From Verrucomicrobia bacterium IMCC26134 (lineage in GTDB: Bacteria; Verrucomicrobiota; Verrucomicrobiia; Opitutales; Opitutaceae): a stretch of 64,000 nucleotides of DNA. The stretch covers positions 1,736,001 to 1,800,000 of the forward strand of contig CP011265.1 of assembly GCA_000972765.1 (NCBI GenBank), read 5' to 3'. Below, piece by piece: positions 7,933 to 18,255 of the stretch (positions within the stretch are counted from its first letter, which is position 1; every line of letters starts with the position of its first letter). The notes beneath the pieces were generated by a model. It made no database searches. It saw nothing but the letters and a program-made list of their open reading frames with translations, and was not told the DNA's origin. The translations under genes were made by a program, and so were the position numbers.

Positions 7933-8880
7933 TTAGAAGCCCTTTACTTTGAAGAGACTGGTGACCGACTCGTTGTTATTGATGCGCATGATGGCCTGGG
8001 CGAGCAACTCGGCGACGCTGAGCACAGTGATGGGAAGGCCCTTGGGATCGACTGGAATCGAGTTGGTGGTGATAAGCTCATCGATGTCGCCGGCGCCGAG
8101 ACGCTCGTAGGCCATGGACGAGAGCAAGGCGTGCGAGACGGCGGCCCGGACGGATTTGGCGCCGTTGGCACGGAGCAGTTTGGCGGCGTTGACCAGAGTG
8201 CCGGCGGTCTCAGTGATGTCGTCCACGATGAGGACGTCCTTGCCTACGATGTCGCCGACGATGTTGACGGTTTCGACCGTGGTTGCGGAGGTGCGTTTTT
8301 TCCAAACCATGCCCAGTCCGGTGCCCAAGGCGCCGGCGTAGGCGGCGGCCATCTTCATGCCACCGACATCAGGCGAGCAGACGACAAGATTTTCGACGCG
8401 AAACTTCTCGAGGTATTTGAAAATGACGGGGGAGGCGAAAAGGTGATCAACGGGAATGTTGAAGAAGCCCTGGATCTGCTGGGAGTGCAGGTCCATGGTA
8501 AGCACGCGATGGGCTCCGGCGGAGGTGAGTAGGTCGGCGACGAGTTTGGCGGTGATGGGAACGCGCGGCTGGTCCTTGCGATCCTGGCGGGCGTAGCCGT
8601 AGAAAGGAATGACGGCAGTGATGCGCTTGGCCGAGGCGCGTTTGGCCGCATCGATCATGATGAGCAACTCCATCAAATGATGATTGGTGGGCGTGCAGGT
8701 GGACTGGATGAGATAGATGTCCTGACCGCGCACGTTTTCCTCGATGCGGACAAAGGACTCGCCATCGGGAAAACTGGTGACGGTCGCCTGCCCAAGGGGA
8801 ATGCCGATGTGTTTGCAAATTTCCTCGGCGAGAGGGCGATTCGAATTACCGGTGAAGATTTTGAGGTTGGGCAGGCTCAT
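7933..8880 (-). CDS. prs: Ribose-phosphate pyrophosphokinase (PRPP synthetase)
   Basis: A 315-residue cytosolic enzyme that makes PRPP from ribose 5-phosphate and ATP. Visible signatures are the N-terminal SLPNLKIFTGNSNRPLAEEI, the ATP-binding region PFYGYARQDRK, and the PRPP-binding loop VLIVDDITETAGTL. Length is standard for class I enzymes. Its product feeds PyrE (5.5 kb) and PurF (15.1 kb), both encoded nearby. It is leftward and single, with its own terminator. The start is not preceded by a clear Shine-Dalgarno, as for many genes in this window. Confidence 0.96.
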   Translation of the reverse strand: MSLPNLKIFTGNSNRPLAEEICKHIGIPLGQATVTSFPDGESFVRIEENVRGQDIYLIQSTCTPTNHHLMELLIMIDAAKRASAKRITAVIPFYGYARQDRKDQPRVPITAKLVADLLTSAGAHRVLTMDLHSQQIQGFFNIPVDHLFASPVIFKYLEKFRVENLVVCSPDVGGMKMAAAYAGALGTGLGMVWKKRTSATTVETVNIVGDIVGKDVLIVDDITETAGTLVNAAKLLRANGAKSVRAAVSHALLSSMAYERLGAGDIDELITTNSIPVDPKGLPITVLSVAELLAQAIMRINNNESVTSLFKVKGF

Positions 8881-9129
8881 GAAAGAAGTGGGTGCGGAAA
8901 TGAAACGAAACAGTGACGACGTTGGGACGGGCGGGGAAAGTTAAATTACACACCGCGACAAAGGTTTTATGCTTGGCACGAATCCAAGGGCAGGCGCCGG
9001 GCGGAGCATGGTGAATGGGGGCCGGTTTCAGGCGAATTAGGTTCATCTACCCACGGGAGAGGCGAGAAGCGGCAGGCGGAAAAACACAGGATGGTTGGAA
9101 TAAAACGCGGATTTAGTCATCTTAGCGGC

Positions 9130-9804
9130 ATGAAACATACGTGGTATTGGTTGGCGGCGGGACTGGTTGCATCGATGGCGGTATGGGCCCAGCAAGCGGC
9201 GCGACCCTCGGCCGCCACGACGGAACCAGGCGCCGGGGTCGCCCCCCTCGAGGTCAACGGAGAGGTCATGGCCGTAAAGTCGGGCGAGCAGAGCGCCCCC
9301 GCTTTTGCGTGCGGAGTGGACGGCAAGTCGGCGTGCGGACTGCCGAGCAATGTCGTGATCGATATGGCTGGACTGGCGGTAAAGCGAACGGACGCGGAGT
9401 GGCGGGCCTTGCTCACGCCGACGCAGTATAAAGTCTCGCGTCAGCAGGGCACCGAGCCGCCCTTTACAAACGAGTATCACGATAACCACCGCGATGGAGT
9501 GTATTTCTCCGTGTGTAGCGACACGCCTCTGTTTGACAGCCGCGACAAGTTTGACAGCGGAACGGGCTGGCCGAGCTTTTCAAAACCGATCGAAGGCCGT
9601 TTCGTCGGCGTCACGCGCGATACAAGTTATGGTATGATACGCGACGAGGTGCACTCGACTGTGGATGGCGCGCATCTGGGGCACGTGTTTAGCGACGGAC
9701 CGCAACCAACGGGGTTGCGCTATTGCATTAACTCGGCGTCGTTGCGGTTCATGCCGCGGGCGGAGTATGAGGCGTGGTTGGCGGGAAAGACGGCGGACAA
9801 GTGA
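9130..9804 (+). CDS. msrB: Exported peptide methionine-(R)-S-oxide reductase
   Basis: MsrB reduces methionine-R-sulfoxide in oxidised proteins. The C-terminal domain carries [17 protein letters not shown] and the catalytic [11 protein letters not shown] (Cys199). The zinc-binding CxxC pairs are absent: the first is FSVC and the second region has no Cys, so this is a zinc-free MsrB, with Cys129 a possible resolving residue. The start at 9130 was chosen because it gives a clean signal peptide ([21 protein letters not shown]); the frame opens at 9091. A spacer of about 70 residues with Cys pairs ([12 protein letters not shown]) precedes the catalytic domain. The enzyme is probably periplasmic. 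Confidence 0.9.
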   Translation: MKHTWYWLAAGLVASMAVWAQQAARPSAATTEPGAGVAPLEVNGEVMAVKSGEQSAPAFACGVDGKSACGLPSNVVIDMAGLAVKRTDAEWRALLTPTQYKVSRQQGTEPPFTNEYHDNHRDGVYFSVCSDTPLFDSRDKFDSGTGWPSFSKPIEGRFVGVTRDTSYGMIRDEVHSTVDGAHLGHVFSDGPQPTGLRYCINSASLRFMPRAEYEAWLAGKTADK

Positions 9805-9918
9805 TTCGATCAAAGGCAGGAAGAGCTGCTTGTTTAACGGACAGGCAAGTTGCCGCCCGAGTGATAGTCGAGAGCGACGGCTTGCCTTGGGCGGTAAGGC
9901 CTCTACGCCCTCGATACG

Positions 9919-10782
9919 ATGATTGGTGTTTTCGATTCCGGGTTTGGCGGCCTGACCGTGCTGTCCTCGTTGCTGCGCGAGCTGCCCGGCTACGACTACC
10001 TGTATCTGGCCGACAGTGCGCGGGCCCCCTATGGCTCACGAAGCGCGGAGGTGGTGAACGAGTTTACCCTCGAGGCGGTGGAGTGGTTTTTTGAGCAGGG
10101 CTGTCCTCTCGTGGTGCTGGCCTGCAACACAGCGTCCGCACGGGCGCTGCGCAACATCCAGCGACTGCATTTGCCGGAGCGCTGGCCCGACCGACGGGTG
10201 CTAGGCGTGGTGCGGCCCTCGGTGGAGGCATTGGCGGGGCTGCCGGTGGGCACGGTGGCGATCCCGGATCAGACAGCTCCGTCGCCGGCGGAGGGCTTGG
10301 TGGCGGTGCTGGGCACGACGGCGACGATCGCGTCCGACTCCTACGGCATAGAGCTGCGTAAACTCGCCCCGCGTCTGCGCCTCGTGCAGCAGGCCTGTCC
10401 GCTCTGGGTGCCGCTGGTGGAGGCGGGCGAACTCGACGGGCCCGGCACGGAGTATTTTCTGCGCAAGTCGCTCGCACCGCTGCTCCCGCCGAATGAAGCG
10501 CCGAGCCGAGTGCTGCTGGCCTGCACGCATTATCCGCTGCTGCTGCCGGCGCTCCGGCGGATTTTGCCGGCGCAGACGGAGATCATGGACCAGGGCAATC
10601 TGGTCGCGGAACGCCTGGCCGACTGGCTGCGGCGGCATCCCGAGCAGGAGCAAAAGTTAACGCGAGGTGGCGGACGTAAGTTCGTCACGACAGACGATCC
10701 CGCCTGGTTCGCGGAACACGGCGAAAAACTGCTCGGCGCGCCGATCCACGCGGAGCGGGTGAGGCTGAACCGCGCTCGCTGA
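9919..10782 (+). CDS. murI: Glutamate racemase
   Basis: A 287-residue cytosolic enzyme that interconverts L- and D-glutamate for peptidoglycan. The N-terminus GVFDSGFGGLTVL is diagnostic, and both catalytic cysteines are present: Cys69 in VLACNTASA and Cys202 in LACTHYPLL. It follows msrB by about 115 nt in the same direction and converges on purL. Confidence 0.94.
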   Translation: MIGVFDSGFGGLTVLSSLLRELPGYDYLYLADSARAPYGSRSAEVVNEFTLEAVEWFFEQGCPLVVLACNTASARALRNIQRLHLPERWPDRRVLGVVRPSVEALAGLPVGTVAIPDQTAPSPAEGLVAVLGTTATIASDSYGIELRKLAPRLRLVQQACPLWVPLVEAGELDGPGTEYFLRKSLAPLLPPNEAPSRVLLACTHYPLLLPALRRILPAQTEIMDQGNLVAERLADWLRRHPEQEQKLTRGGGRKFVTTDDPAWFAEHGEKLLGAPIHAERVRLNRAR

Positions 10783-10815
10783 TTGGGACGATTACGTGCT
10801 AAAAACGAAGTGGTT

Positions 10816-13800
10816 TCATCCGACCCAGGTGCGGGCGTTGCGGAAGAGGCGTAGCCAGGGGGCGTCCTCTAGGCCGCGCCAGGCGGGCGGAGCCCAGCTT
10901 TGCTGCACGACGCGGTAGACGCGCTCCGGGTGGGGCATCATCAGCGTGACGCGGCCGTTGCGAGTGGTGATCGCGGTGGTGCCGAAGGGACTGCCGTTGG
11001 GGTTGAGCGGGTAGTGCTCGGTGGCGCGGTGGTGGTTGTCCACGTAGCGTGCGGCGACGAGGCCGGAGCCATTGAACGCGGAGGCGGCGCCGGCGGAGGG
11101 GAACTCCGTAAACCCTTCGCCGTGGGCGACGGCGATGGGGAGCACGCTGCCTTCCATGCCGGCGAAGAGCACGCTGGGACTTTTCTCGATCAGGAGCGAA
11201 GTCACGCGGGCCTCGAAGCGCTCGGACTGGTTTTGCACGAAGCGCGGCCAGTTTTCCGCACCGGGGATGATGGAGTGGAGGTTACTCATCATCTGGCAAC
11301 CGTTGCACACGCCGAGCGCGAAGGTGTCGGCGCGGGCAAAGAAGGCGGAGAACTCGTCGCGCGCGCGGGGGTTGAAGAGGATGCTCTTGGCCCAGCCTTC
11401 GCCGGCGCCGAGGACGTCGCCGTAGGAGAAGCCGCCGCAGGCCACGAGGCCGCGGAAGTCGCGAAGGCTGACGCGGCCGGAGAGGATGTCGGTCATGTGG
11501 ACGTCCACGGCCTTGAAGCCGGCGCGGGCGAAGGCTGCGGCCATCTCGACCTCGCCGTTCACGCCTTGCTCGCGGAGGATCGCCATCGGGGGTTTCGCCC
11601 CGGAGTGACCAATGACCAATGATGAATGTCCAATGGTCGGATCCGAAAAATCGAAGGTGACCTTCGGCGAGAGGCCGGGGTTGGTGCGGTCGAGGCGGAG
11701 GGCGTGCTCTTGCTCGGCGCACTGCGGGTTGTCGCGGAGGGCGGCCATGCGACGGGTGACGTCGCTCCAGATGTCGCGCAGGGCGGTGAGCGACTCGTTG
11801 AGGAGTTCGCGGCCCGACTGGCGGATGATGAAGGCGTGGTGGGCGTTGAGCACGCCGATCTGGGCGACGCAGGTTTTGAGGCCGTTGGAGCGGAGGACGG
11901 CGGAGACGTCGTCGATGTCGTCGTTACGGATTTGAATGACGGCACCGAGCTCCTCGGCAAAGAGGGCGGCGAAGGAATTAAGGCCCGACGGCAGATCGAG
12001 GGTAACACCCGTGTTGCCGGCGAAGGCCATCTCGAGGGCGGTGGCGAAGAGACCTCCGTCGCTGCGGTCGTGGTAGGCGAGAAGTTTGCCTTCGCGGCCA
12101 AGCTGCTGGACGGCGTTCCAGAAACCCTTCAAGTCGGCGGGTGAATCCACATCGGCGGGGGCTTGGCCGGTTTGGGAAACGACCTGGGCGAGGATGGAGC
12201 CGCCGAGACGGTTTTTACCCCGGCCGAGGTCGATGAGGAGGAGGGTGGTGTCTTCGGCGTCAGTGATGAGCTGGGGCGTGAGCGACTGGCGGATGTCAGC
12301 GACGGGGGCGAAGGCGGAGATGATGAGCGAGAGGGGTGAGGTGACGCGTTTTTGCGCGCCGCCGGCCTGGTCCTTCCAGACGGTGGACATGCTCATGGAG
12401 TCCTTGCCGACCGGGATGGTGATACCGAGGGCGGGGCAGAGATCCATGCCGACGGCCTGCACGGCGGCGTAGAGGTCGGCGCCTTCGCCGTGGAGGGCGG
12501 GGGCGGACATCCAGTTGGCGGAGAGGTTAACCTTGCCGAGGTCGCCGATCTGGGCGGCGGCGAGATTGGTGAGGGCTTCGCCGACGGCGAGGCGGGCGGA
12601 GGCGGCGGCGGAGTTGACCGCGACGGGGGTGCGTTCGCCCATTGACATTGCCTCGCCGGTGTAAACGTCAAAAGCGGTCGCGGTGACGGCGCAGTCGGCG
12701 ACAGGGACCTGCCACGGGCCGACCATCTGGTCGCGTGCGATCAAGCCGGTGACACTGCGGTCGCCGATGGAGATGAGGAAAGTCTTGTCGGCGACGGCGG
12801 GGTGGGCGAGGACGCGGCTGGCGAGGTCCTTGAGGGTAAGCGAGCCGAGGGCGAGCGGTTGGAGCGGGCGGAGGAGGGTCTTGTCCTTGCGGTGCATGCG
12901 GGGCGGTTTGCCGAGCAGCACCTCGAGTGGAAGATCGATGGGGGTGTTGTTGAAATGCGGGTCATCGACGACGAGGCGTTTTTCCTCGGTGGCCTCACCG
13001 ACGACGGCGAACGGGCAACGCTCGCGTTCGCAGAGGGCGGCGAAAGTGGCGAGGCGGGCGGCGGGCACGGCCATGACGTAGCGCTCCTGGGACTCGTTGC
13101 ACCAGATGGCGAGCGGGGACATGCCGGGCTCGTCGTTAGGGAGTTTGCGGAGATCGAACCTGCCGCCGCGGCCGCCGTCGTTGACGAGCTCGGGGAGGGC
13201 GTTGGAGACGCCGCCGGCGCCGACATCGTGGATGAAGGAGATGGGGTTCTCGTCGCCGAGGGCCCAGCAGCGGTCAATAACCTCCTGGGCGCGGCGCTCC
13301 ATCTCGGCGTTGTCGCGCTGGACGGAGGCGAAATCGAGGTTCTCCTGGCCGGAGCCGCTTGCCATGGAAGAAGCGGCGCCGCCGCCGAGGCCGATCAACA
13401 TGCAAGGCCCGCCGAGGACGATGAGTTTGTCGCCGGGGTTGATCGCGCCCTTCTGGATGTGACCCTCGCGAATGTTGCCAAGGCCGCCGGCGAGCATGAT
13501 GGGCTTGTGGTAGCCGCGCAGCTCGGTGGCGGGACTGGATGCGACCGAGCCGGGGGCGGGGACCTGCTGTTCGTAGGTCCGGAAGTAGCCGTTGATGGCG
13601 GGGCGGCCGAACTCGTTGTTAAAGGCGGCGGCGCCAAGCGGGCCGTCGAGCATGATGTCGATGGCGGAGACGATGCGGCCGGGTTTGCCGTGGTCGGTTT
13701 CCCAAGGCTGGATGGCACCGGGTATCCTGAGGTTTGATACGGTGAAGCCGGTGAGGCCTGCCTTGGGTTTGGAACCGCGGCCGGTGGCACCCTCGTCGCG

Positions 13801-14781
13801 GATCTCGCCGCCGCTGCCGGTGGCGGCGCCGGCCCAGGGGGAGATGGCGGTGGGATGGTTGTGGGTCTCGACCTTGCAGAGAATGTGGACGGGCTCGGTG
13901 TGGGCAGCGTATTCGTGGGTGACGGGATCGGCCCAGAAACGACCGCCCGTGGTGCCGGCGAGCACGGCGGCGTTGTCCTTGTAGGCGGAGAGGATGCCCT
14001 CGGGGTGGAGATTGTAGGTGTTCTTGATCATCTGGAACAACGATTTGTCCTTGGCGGAACCGTCTATTTCCCAGGTGGCGTTGAAGATCTTGTGGCGGCA
14101 GTGCTCGGAGTTCGCCTGCGCGAACATCATGAGCTCGATGTCGTTGGGGTCGCGGCCGAGGGTGGTGAAGGCTTTGACGAGGTAGTCGATCTCGTCCTCG
14201 GCGAGGGCAAGGCCTAGGGTGGTGTTGGCCTCGACGAGGGCAGAGCGGCCCTGGGCAAGCACGGGCACGCTGCTCATGGGGGCGGGCGCGGCGTGGCTGA
14301 AAAGAGCGGAGCAGGCGTCGAGGGAGTCGAAGACGACCTGGGTCATGCGGTCGTGGATTTTTCCGCGCAGGGTCGCGAGCTGTTCGGCGGAGAGGACGCA
14401 AAGCGGTTTCGTGAGGGCGGAGTTGTCGATGGCGACGGTGAACTCGACGACGCGCTCGATGCGTTTGAGGGAAGCAAGGCCGCAGATGTGGGCGATGTCG
14501 GTGGCCTTGGACGACCACGGTGAAATGGTGCCGGGGCGCGGGGCGATGACCTGCACGAGACCGGAGACGGCGACCTCGGTGCGGCGGGGGCCGTAGGTGA
14601 GGAGTTTTTCCAACACGGACTGCTGCTCGGCGGAAAGTATTGCGGCGGGGTTGGCGAGCTCGACCACATGGATGAAGCGGGCGGCGAGGGCGCGGACGGG
14701 CAGGCCGGAGGCGACGAGGTCGGCGCGCAGTTTTTCCAAGCGAAACGGAGAGAGGGCGGAGGAGCCGCGAAGGGTTAACAT
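10816..14781 (-). CDS. purL: Phosphoribosylformylglycinamidine synthase, single-chain (synthetase plus glutaminase)
   Basis: A 1,321-residue cytosolic enzyme for the fourth step of de novo purine synthesis (FGAR, glutamine and ATP to FGAM), in the large fused form found in gamma-proteobacteria and eukaryotes. The linker/FGAM region has [16 protein letters not shown], the ATP-binding half has [11 protein letters not shown], and the C-terminal class I glutaminase has nucleophile Cys in [10 protein letters not shown] and HPERVYR. I chose the ATG at 14781 (MLTLRGSSA); the frame extends 40 codons further to 14901 but that part is not PurL-like. Oddity: the linker just before the glutaminase (around nt 11600-11645) is encoded by a heptamer repeat array. 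purF is divergent. Confidence 0.95.
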   Translation of the reverse strand: MLTLRGSSALSPFRLEKLRADLVASGLPVRALAARFIHVVELANPAAILSAEQQSVLEKLLTYGPRRTEVAVSGLVQVIAPRPGTISPWSSKATDIAHICGLASLKRIERVVEFTVAIDNSALTKPLCVLSAEQLATLRGKIHDRMTQVVFDSLDACSALFSHAAPAPMSSVPVLAQGRSALVEANTTLGLALAEDEIDYLVKAFTTLGRDPNDIELMMFAQANSEHCRHKIFNATWEIDGSAKDKSLFQMIKNTYNLHPEGILSAYKDNAAVLAGTTGGRFWADPVTHEYAAHTEPVHILCKVETHNHPTAISPWAGAATGSGGEIRDEGATGRGSKPKAGLTGFTVSNLRIPGAIQPWETDHGKPGRIVSAIDIMLDGPLGAAAFNNEFGRPAINGYFRTYEQQVPAPGSVASSPATELRGYHKPIMLAGGLGNIREGHIQKGAINPGDKLIVLGGPCMLIGLGGGAASSMASGSGQENLDFASVQRDNAEMERRAQEVIDRCWALGDENPISFIHDVGAGGVSNALPELVNDGGRGGRFDLRKLPNDEPGMSPLAIWCNESQERYVMAVPAARLATFAALCERERCPFAVVGEATEEKRLVVDDPHFNNTPIDLPLEVLLGKPPRMHRKDKTLLRPLQPLALGSLTLKDLASRVLAHPAVADKTFLISIGDRSVTGLIARDQMVGPWQVPVADCAVTATAFDVYTGEAMSMGERTPVAVNSAAASARLAVGEALTNLAAAQIGDLGKVNLSANWMSAPALHGEGADLYAAVQAVGMDLCPALGITIPVGKDSMSMSTVWKDQAGGAQKRVTSPLSLIISAFAPVADIRQSLTPQLITDAEDTTLLLIDLGRGKNRLGGSILAQVVSQTGQAPADVDSPADLKGFWNAVQQLGREGKLLAYHDRSDGGLFATALEMAFAGNTGVTLDLPSGLNSFAALFAEELGAVIQIRNDDIDDVSAVLRSNGLKTCVAQIGVLNAHHAFIIRQSGRELLNESLTALRDIWSDVTRRMAALRDNPQCAEQEHALRLDRTNPGLSPKVTFDFSDPTIGHSSLVIGHSGAKPPMAILREQGVNGEVEMAAAFARAGFKAVDVHMTDILSGRVSLRDFRGLVACGGFSYGDVLGAGEGWAKSILFNPRARDEFSAFFARADTFALGVCNGCQMMSNLHSIIPGAENWPRFVQNQSERFEARVTSLLIEKSPSVLFAGMEGSVLPIAVAHGEGFTEFPSAGAASAFNGSGLVAARYVDNHHRATEHYPLNPNGSPFGTTAITTRNGRVTLMMPHPERVYRVVQQSWAPPAWRGLEDAPWLRLFRNARTWVG
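11606..11640. repeat. Heptamer tandem repeat, copy 2, inside purL
   Basis: Five consecutive heptamers: TGACCAA, TGACCAA, TGATGAA, TGTCCAA, TGGTCGG. It is read through in frame by purL and encodes roughly [15 protein letters not shown], immediately upstream of the glutaminase domain ([11 protein letters not shown]). It is the same repeat family as 5376-5403. Confidence 0.75.
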
Positions 14782-15139
14782 GGTCGGGAAAGGGTTGACG
14801 GTTTCGGATATGAGCGGGGGGGTCAAGGGGGGGTGCGCAAGCGGACGCAATTTTTGAACAATGATAAGTATGAAGTGGTTTTTTACGGGAGCGGGAAGCA
14901 TGAGTGCAAAAAGCCGTTGACCATATGTGACGAGCTCGCCTGATGACCGCTTTGAATCCCCCGTGACGATTCCACCCAGCGCCCAGCCTACGCAGCACGC
15001 TATTATGAGGCTGGAAAACGCTGTCCGGGCGGGACGCTCGATACGCGCGTTGGTGCTGATTATTCGTTTACCTGATCCTGTGTCAGCGGTGCTTGCCGTG
15101 CGCGGGATCGGAGCGTTTGATTTTTAATTTTCCCGATCC
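14782..15139. promoter_or_regulatory. Divergent purL/purF intergenic region
   Basis: 358 bp between the start codons of purL and purF, so it must carry both promoters. Poly-G/C runs lie near the purL side (14810-14840) and an AT-rich patch near the purF start (15118-15135). I looked for a purine riboswitch-like fold and for a PurR-type ACGCAAACGTTTGCGT palindrome and found neither. Confidence 0.45.
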
Positions 15140-17050
15140 ATGTCCGACAAAATAACCCACGAGTGCGGTATCGCGTTAGTCCGGCTGTTAAAGCCCTTAT
15201 CCTATTATCAGGAGAAATACGGCACGCCGTTGTGGGGTTTTACGAAGCTCTTTTTGCTGATGGAAAAACAGCACAACCGCGGCCAGGACGGCGCCGGTGT
15301 CGCTTGTGTCAAACTCGATGTGCCGGCCGGCGATCCCTTCATGTTTCGCGAGCGCTGCGTTAAGACCAATCCGCTCGACCGTATTTTCAAAACGCTTCTT
15401 GAACAATACGAAGAGAAGAAGAGCAGCGGCGACATCCACCCCGAGTTTGCGCACACCGTAAAAAAGCACTTCGACTTCGGCGGCGAGGTGCTGCTCGGCC
15501 ATCTGCGTTACGGCACCTCCGGCGGCTACAACATCTCCTCGTGCCATCCTTATTTCCGCCGTTCGCCCTGGCCGACACGCAATCTGGCCTTGTGCGGAAA
15601 CTTCAACATGACGAACACCGACGAGCTCAACCAGTCGCTCATCGGCATGGGGCAACATCCGATTTTTGCCACGGATACCCAGGCGCTCTTGGAGAAAATC
15701 GGCTTTTTCCTCGATGAAGAGCATGACGACATCTACCGCGGCCTTCGCGAGCAGGGACTCAAGGGCGAGGAAATCGCCCAGCTCATCAGCGAGCGACTCG
15801 ACCTCGGTCGGGTGATCACCCGCTCCGCCGCCAAGTGGGACGGAGGCTATACGCTCTGCGGGCTCATCGGCAACGGGGATGCTTTCGTGGCGCGCGATCC
15901 GGCGGGCATACGGCCGGCTTTTTATTTCCAGAACGACGAAGTGGTCGCCTTCGCGTCTGAGCGCGCCCCGCTTCAGACGATTTTCGACCTCGCTGCGCCC
16001 CAGGTAAAAGAGCTTCCGCCCGGACACGTGATGGTGATGAAGCGCGACGGACGCATCAGCGAGACGCAGTTCACCGCTCCCTTGCCCCGCGCCTCCTGCT
16101 CCTTTGAGCGCATCTACTTCTCACGGGGCAACGACCTCGATATTTACAAAGAGCGCAAAGCCTTGGGCGCACTCCTCACCGGACAGGTTTTAAAGGCGAT
16201 TAATTACGATTGGGGCCGCACGGTGTTCAGCTTTATCCCCAACACCGCCGAAGTTGCGTGGTTTGGCCTGATGCATGGTTTGCGGGAGAAGCGCCGTGCC
16301 GAGGTGAAGGCCGGAATCCTAGCCGCCGCCGCCAAGGGAGAGATAACGGAAACCCTGCTTGACGAACTGATCACCAATAACTGGCCGCGCGGTGAGAAGG
16401 TCGTCTCCAAGGATGTAAAGCTCCGCACCTTTATCGGGCAGGAGAACATGCGGAATCACCTCGCCAGCCATATCTACGATATCAGCTACGGCTCGGTTCA
16501 ACCCGGCGACAACCTGGTGTGCGTGGACGATTCCATCGTGCGCGGCACCACCTTGAGGAAATCCATTCTGCGCATCCTGACGCGTCTGCAACCGCGCAAG
16601 ATCGTCATCGTCTCAACTGCGCCGCAAATTCGCTACCCGGATTGCTACGGCATAGATATGTCGCAGCTCGGCAAGTTCATCGCCTTCGAGGCTGCGATCA
16701 CGCTTCTCAAGGAGCGCGGCCAGACCGATTTGATGCGCGAGGTTTACGAACTCTGCCGCGAAGCCGTGGCGAAGGGAGAATCCATCAACTACGTGCAACG
16801 CATTTACACGCCTTTCACTCCCGAGGAAATTTCAGCAAAGATCGCCGAGTTTGTGCGTCCGAGCGGTGTCGAGTGGACGGGTGAAATCGAGGTGATTTTC
16901 CAGACGCTGGAGAACCTTCACACCGCTTGCCCACAACATACGGGCGACTGGTATTTCTCCGGTAAATATCCGACCCGCGGCGGCTATCGGGTGGTGAACC
17001 AAGCCTACGTGAATTACTACGAAAACAGTGAAGGCGGGCGCAGTTATTGA
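15140..17050 (+). CDS. purF: Amidophosphoribosyltransferase (long form)
   Basis: A 636-residue cytosolic enzyme that commits PRPP to purine synthesis by forming phosphoribosylamine from glutamine. The class II glutamine amidotransferase domain begins HECGIALVRLLKP with Cys9 as probable nucleophile after N-terminal processing, and has KQHNRGQDGAG and GHLRYGTSG. The phosphoribosyltransferase domain has the PRPP loop VCVDDSIVRGTTL. It is longer than E. coli PurF (about 505 aa), with an extended C-terminus. It is divergent from purL and lies 79 nt upstream of purM in the same direction. Confidence 0.92.
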   Translation: MSDKITHECGIALVRLLKPLSYYQEKYGTPLWGFTKLFLLMEKQHNRGQDGAGVACVKLDVPAGDPFMFRERCVKTNPLDRIFKTLLEQYEEKKSSGDIHPEFAHTVKKHFDFGGEVLLGHLRYGTSGGYNISSCHPYFRRSPWPTRNLALCGNFNMTNTDELNQSLIGMGQHPIFATDTQALLEKIGFFLDEEHDDIYRGLREQGLKGEEIAQLISERLDLGRVITRSAAKWDGGYTLCGLIGNGDAFVARDPAGIRPAFYFQNDEVVAFASERAPLQTIFDLAAPQVKELPPGHVMVMKRDGRISETQFTAPLPRASCSFERIYFSRGNDLDIYKERKALGALLTGQVLKAINYDWGRTVFSFIPNTAEVAWFGLMHGLREKRRAEVKAGILAAAAKGEITETLLDELITNNWPRGEKVVSKDVKLRTFIGQENMRNHLASHIYDISYGSVQPGDNLVCVDDSIVRGTTLRKSILRILTRLQPRKIVIVSTAPQIRYPDCYGIDMSQLGKFIAFEAAITLLKERGQTDLMREVYELCREAVAKGESINYVQRIYTPFTPEEISAKIAEFVRPSGVEWTGEIEVIFQTLENLHTACPQHTGDWYFSGKYPTRGGYRVVNQAYVNYYENSEGGRSY

Positions 17051-17129
17051 GCCACCTTCCATCCCGGCGTTTTCCTTATCTGCCTCCAGCTGCTCCCGAC
17101 TCCTGAACCCTTCCGCACTTCTCGCCTCC

Positions 17130-18236
17130 ATGTCACTTTCCTACGAATCCTCCGGCGTAAACTATGATCAGCTCGATGCCTTCAAGCGCGCCTGCCAGCA
17201 GGCCGCGAAGACCACCGCGCCCATGCTCGAACTTCATGGCTACGCCGAGCCCGCCAACACCCGCGGAGAGAGTTGCTACCTCATGGAAGCAAGTGACCAC
17301 TTCCTGGCCCACGTCGAAGAGGGGCTCGGCACCAAGAACCTCGTGGCAGACGCAGTCTATGCCCAAACAGGCAAAAACTTCTACCGGGCGATCTCCATCG
17401 ATACCGTTGCCACCATTGTGAACGACCTTGTGACCTGCGGTGCGCTGCCGATCTCGGTTGCCATGCACGCGGCCGTGGGCGAATCCGCCTGGTTCACCGA
17501 TACCAACCGTATGGAGGCGCTCGTCTCAGGCTGGGCCGAGGGTTGCCGTCAGGCCGGTGCCGTCTGGGGCGGCGGCGAGACACCCACGCTTCGCGGCATC
17601 GTCAATGCCGACGCCATCGTGCTAGCGGGCTCTGCCATCGGCAAAATAGAGCCGAAGTCGCAGCGCATAACCGGAAACGTGCGGGCCGGAGACGAAATCG
17701 TGTTCCTTGCTTCCTCCGGTGTGCAGACCAACGGCCTCTCGCTCTGTCGTTTAATCGCCGACCGGCTTCCCCAAGGCTACCAGACACCCATCGGTCATGG
17801 CGATTCCCGCACCTACGGGGAAGCCCTGCTCGCGCCCTCCGTCATCTATGTGAACTTTGTGCGCGAGTGCCAGCAGGCCGGCATCACACTCAACTACGTC
17901 TCACACGTCACCGGCCACGGCTGGCGCAAGATCATGCGTCTCGACGAGCCCTTCATTTACGAGATCCACACTCCCGGCGAAGAACCTGCGCTCTTCAAAT
18001 TTTTGCGCGAAGCCGGCCCCATCGATCTGCGTGAAGCCTACGCCACGTTTAACCAAGGCGTCGGCTTTGCAGCCTACGTTTTCCCCGAGAACCTCGAGGC
18101 AACCCTCGCCGCCGCCAAAGCCTCCGGCTACAATGCCTGGCACGCCGGCACGGTTAAGAAAGAAGGTGCCCGCAAGGCGGTTACCATACCCTCGCTCGGA
18201 CTCGCTTACGACGGCAGCACGCTGCAGGTCCGCTAG
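17130..18236 (+). CDS. purM: Phosphoribosylformylglycinamidine cyclo-ligase (AIR synthase)
   Basis: A 368-residue cytosolic enzyme that closes the imidazole ring (FGAM to AIR), directly after PurL's step. PurM/AIRS features are SYESSGVNYDQLDAFK at the start, the central IDTVATIVNDLVTCGA, the GGETPTLRGI stretch and ASSGVQTNGLSL. I chose the ATG at 17130; the frame runs 34 codons further upstream in a non-homologous leader. It lies 79 nt after purF, probably co-transcribed. Sequence is somewhat divergent from proteobacterial PurM. Confidence 0.9.
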   Translation: MSLSYESSGVNYDQLDAFKRACQQAAKTTAPMLELHGYAEPANTRGESCYLMEASDHFLAHVEEGLGTKNLVADAVYAQTGKNFYRAISIDTVATIVNDLVTCGALPISVAMHAAVGESAWFTDTNRMEALVSGWAEGCRQAGAVWGGGETPTLRGIVNADAIVLAGSAIGKIEPKSQRITGNVRAGDEIVFLASSGVQTNGLSLCRLIADRLPQGYQTPIGHGDSRTYGEALLAPSVIYVNFVRECQQAGITLNYVSHVTGHGWRKIMRLDEPFIYEIHTPGEEPALFKFLREAGPIDLREAYATFNQGVGFAAYVFPENLEATLAAAKASGYNAWHAGTVKKEGARKAVTIPSLGLAYDGSTLQVR

Positions 18237-18255
18237 CGCGTCGTTCGTAAAAGCA

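Noticed and set aside
13619-14998. 459-codon minus-strand frame
   Set aside because: It overlaps purL in another frame and has the Arg/His/Pro-rich composition of a GC-rich shadow.
14782-15139. Possible purine riboswitch between purL and purF
   Set aside because: I could not find the conserved three-way-junction bases of purine riboswitches on either strand.
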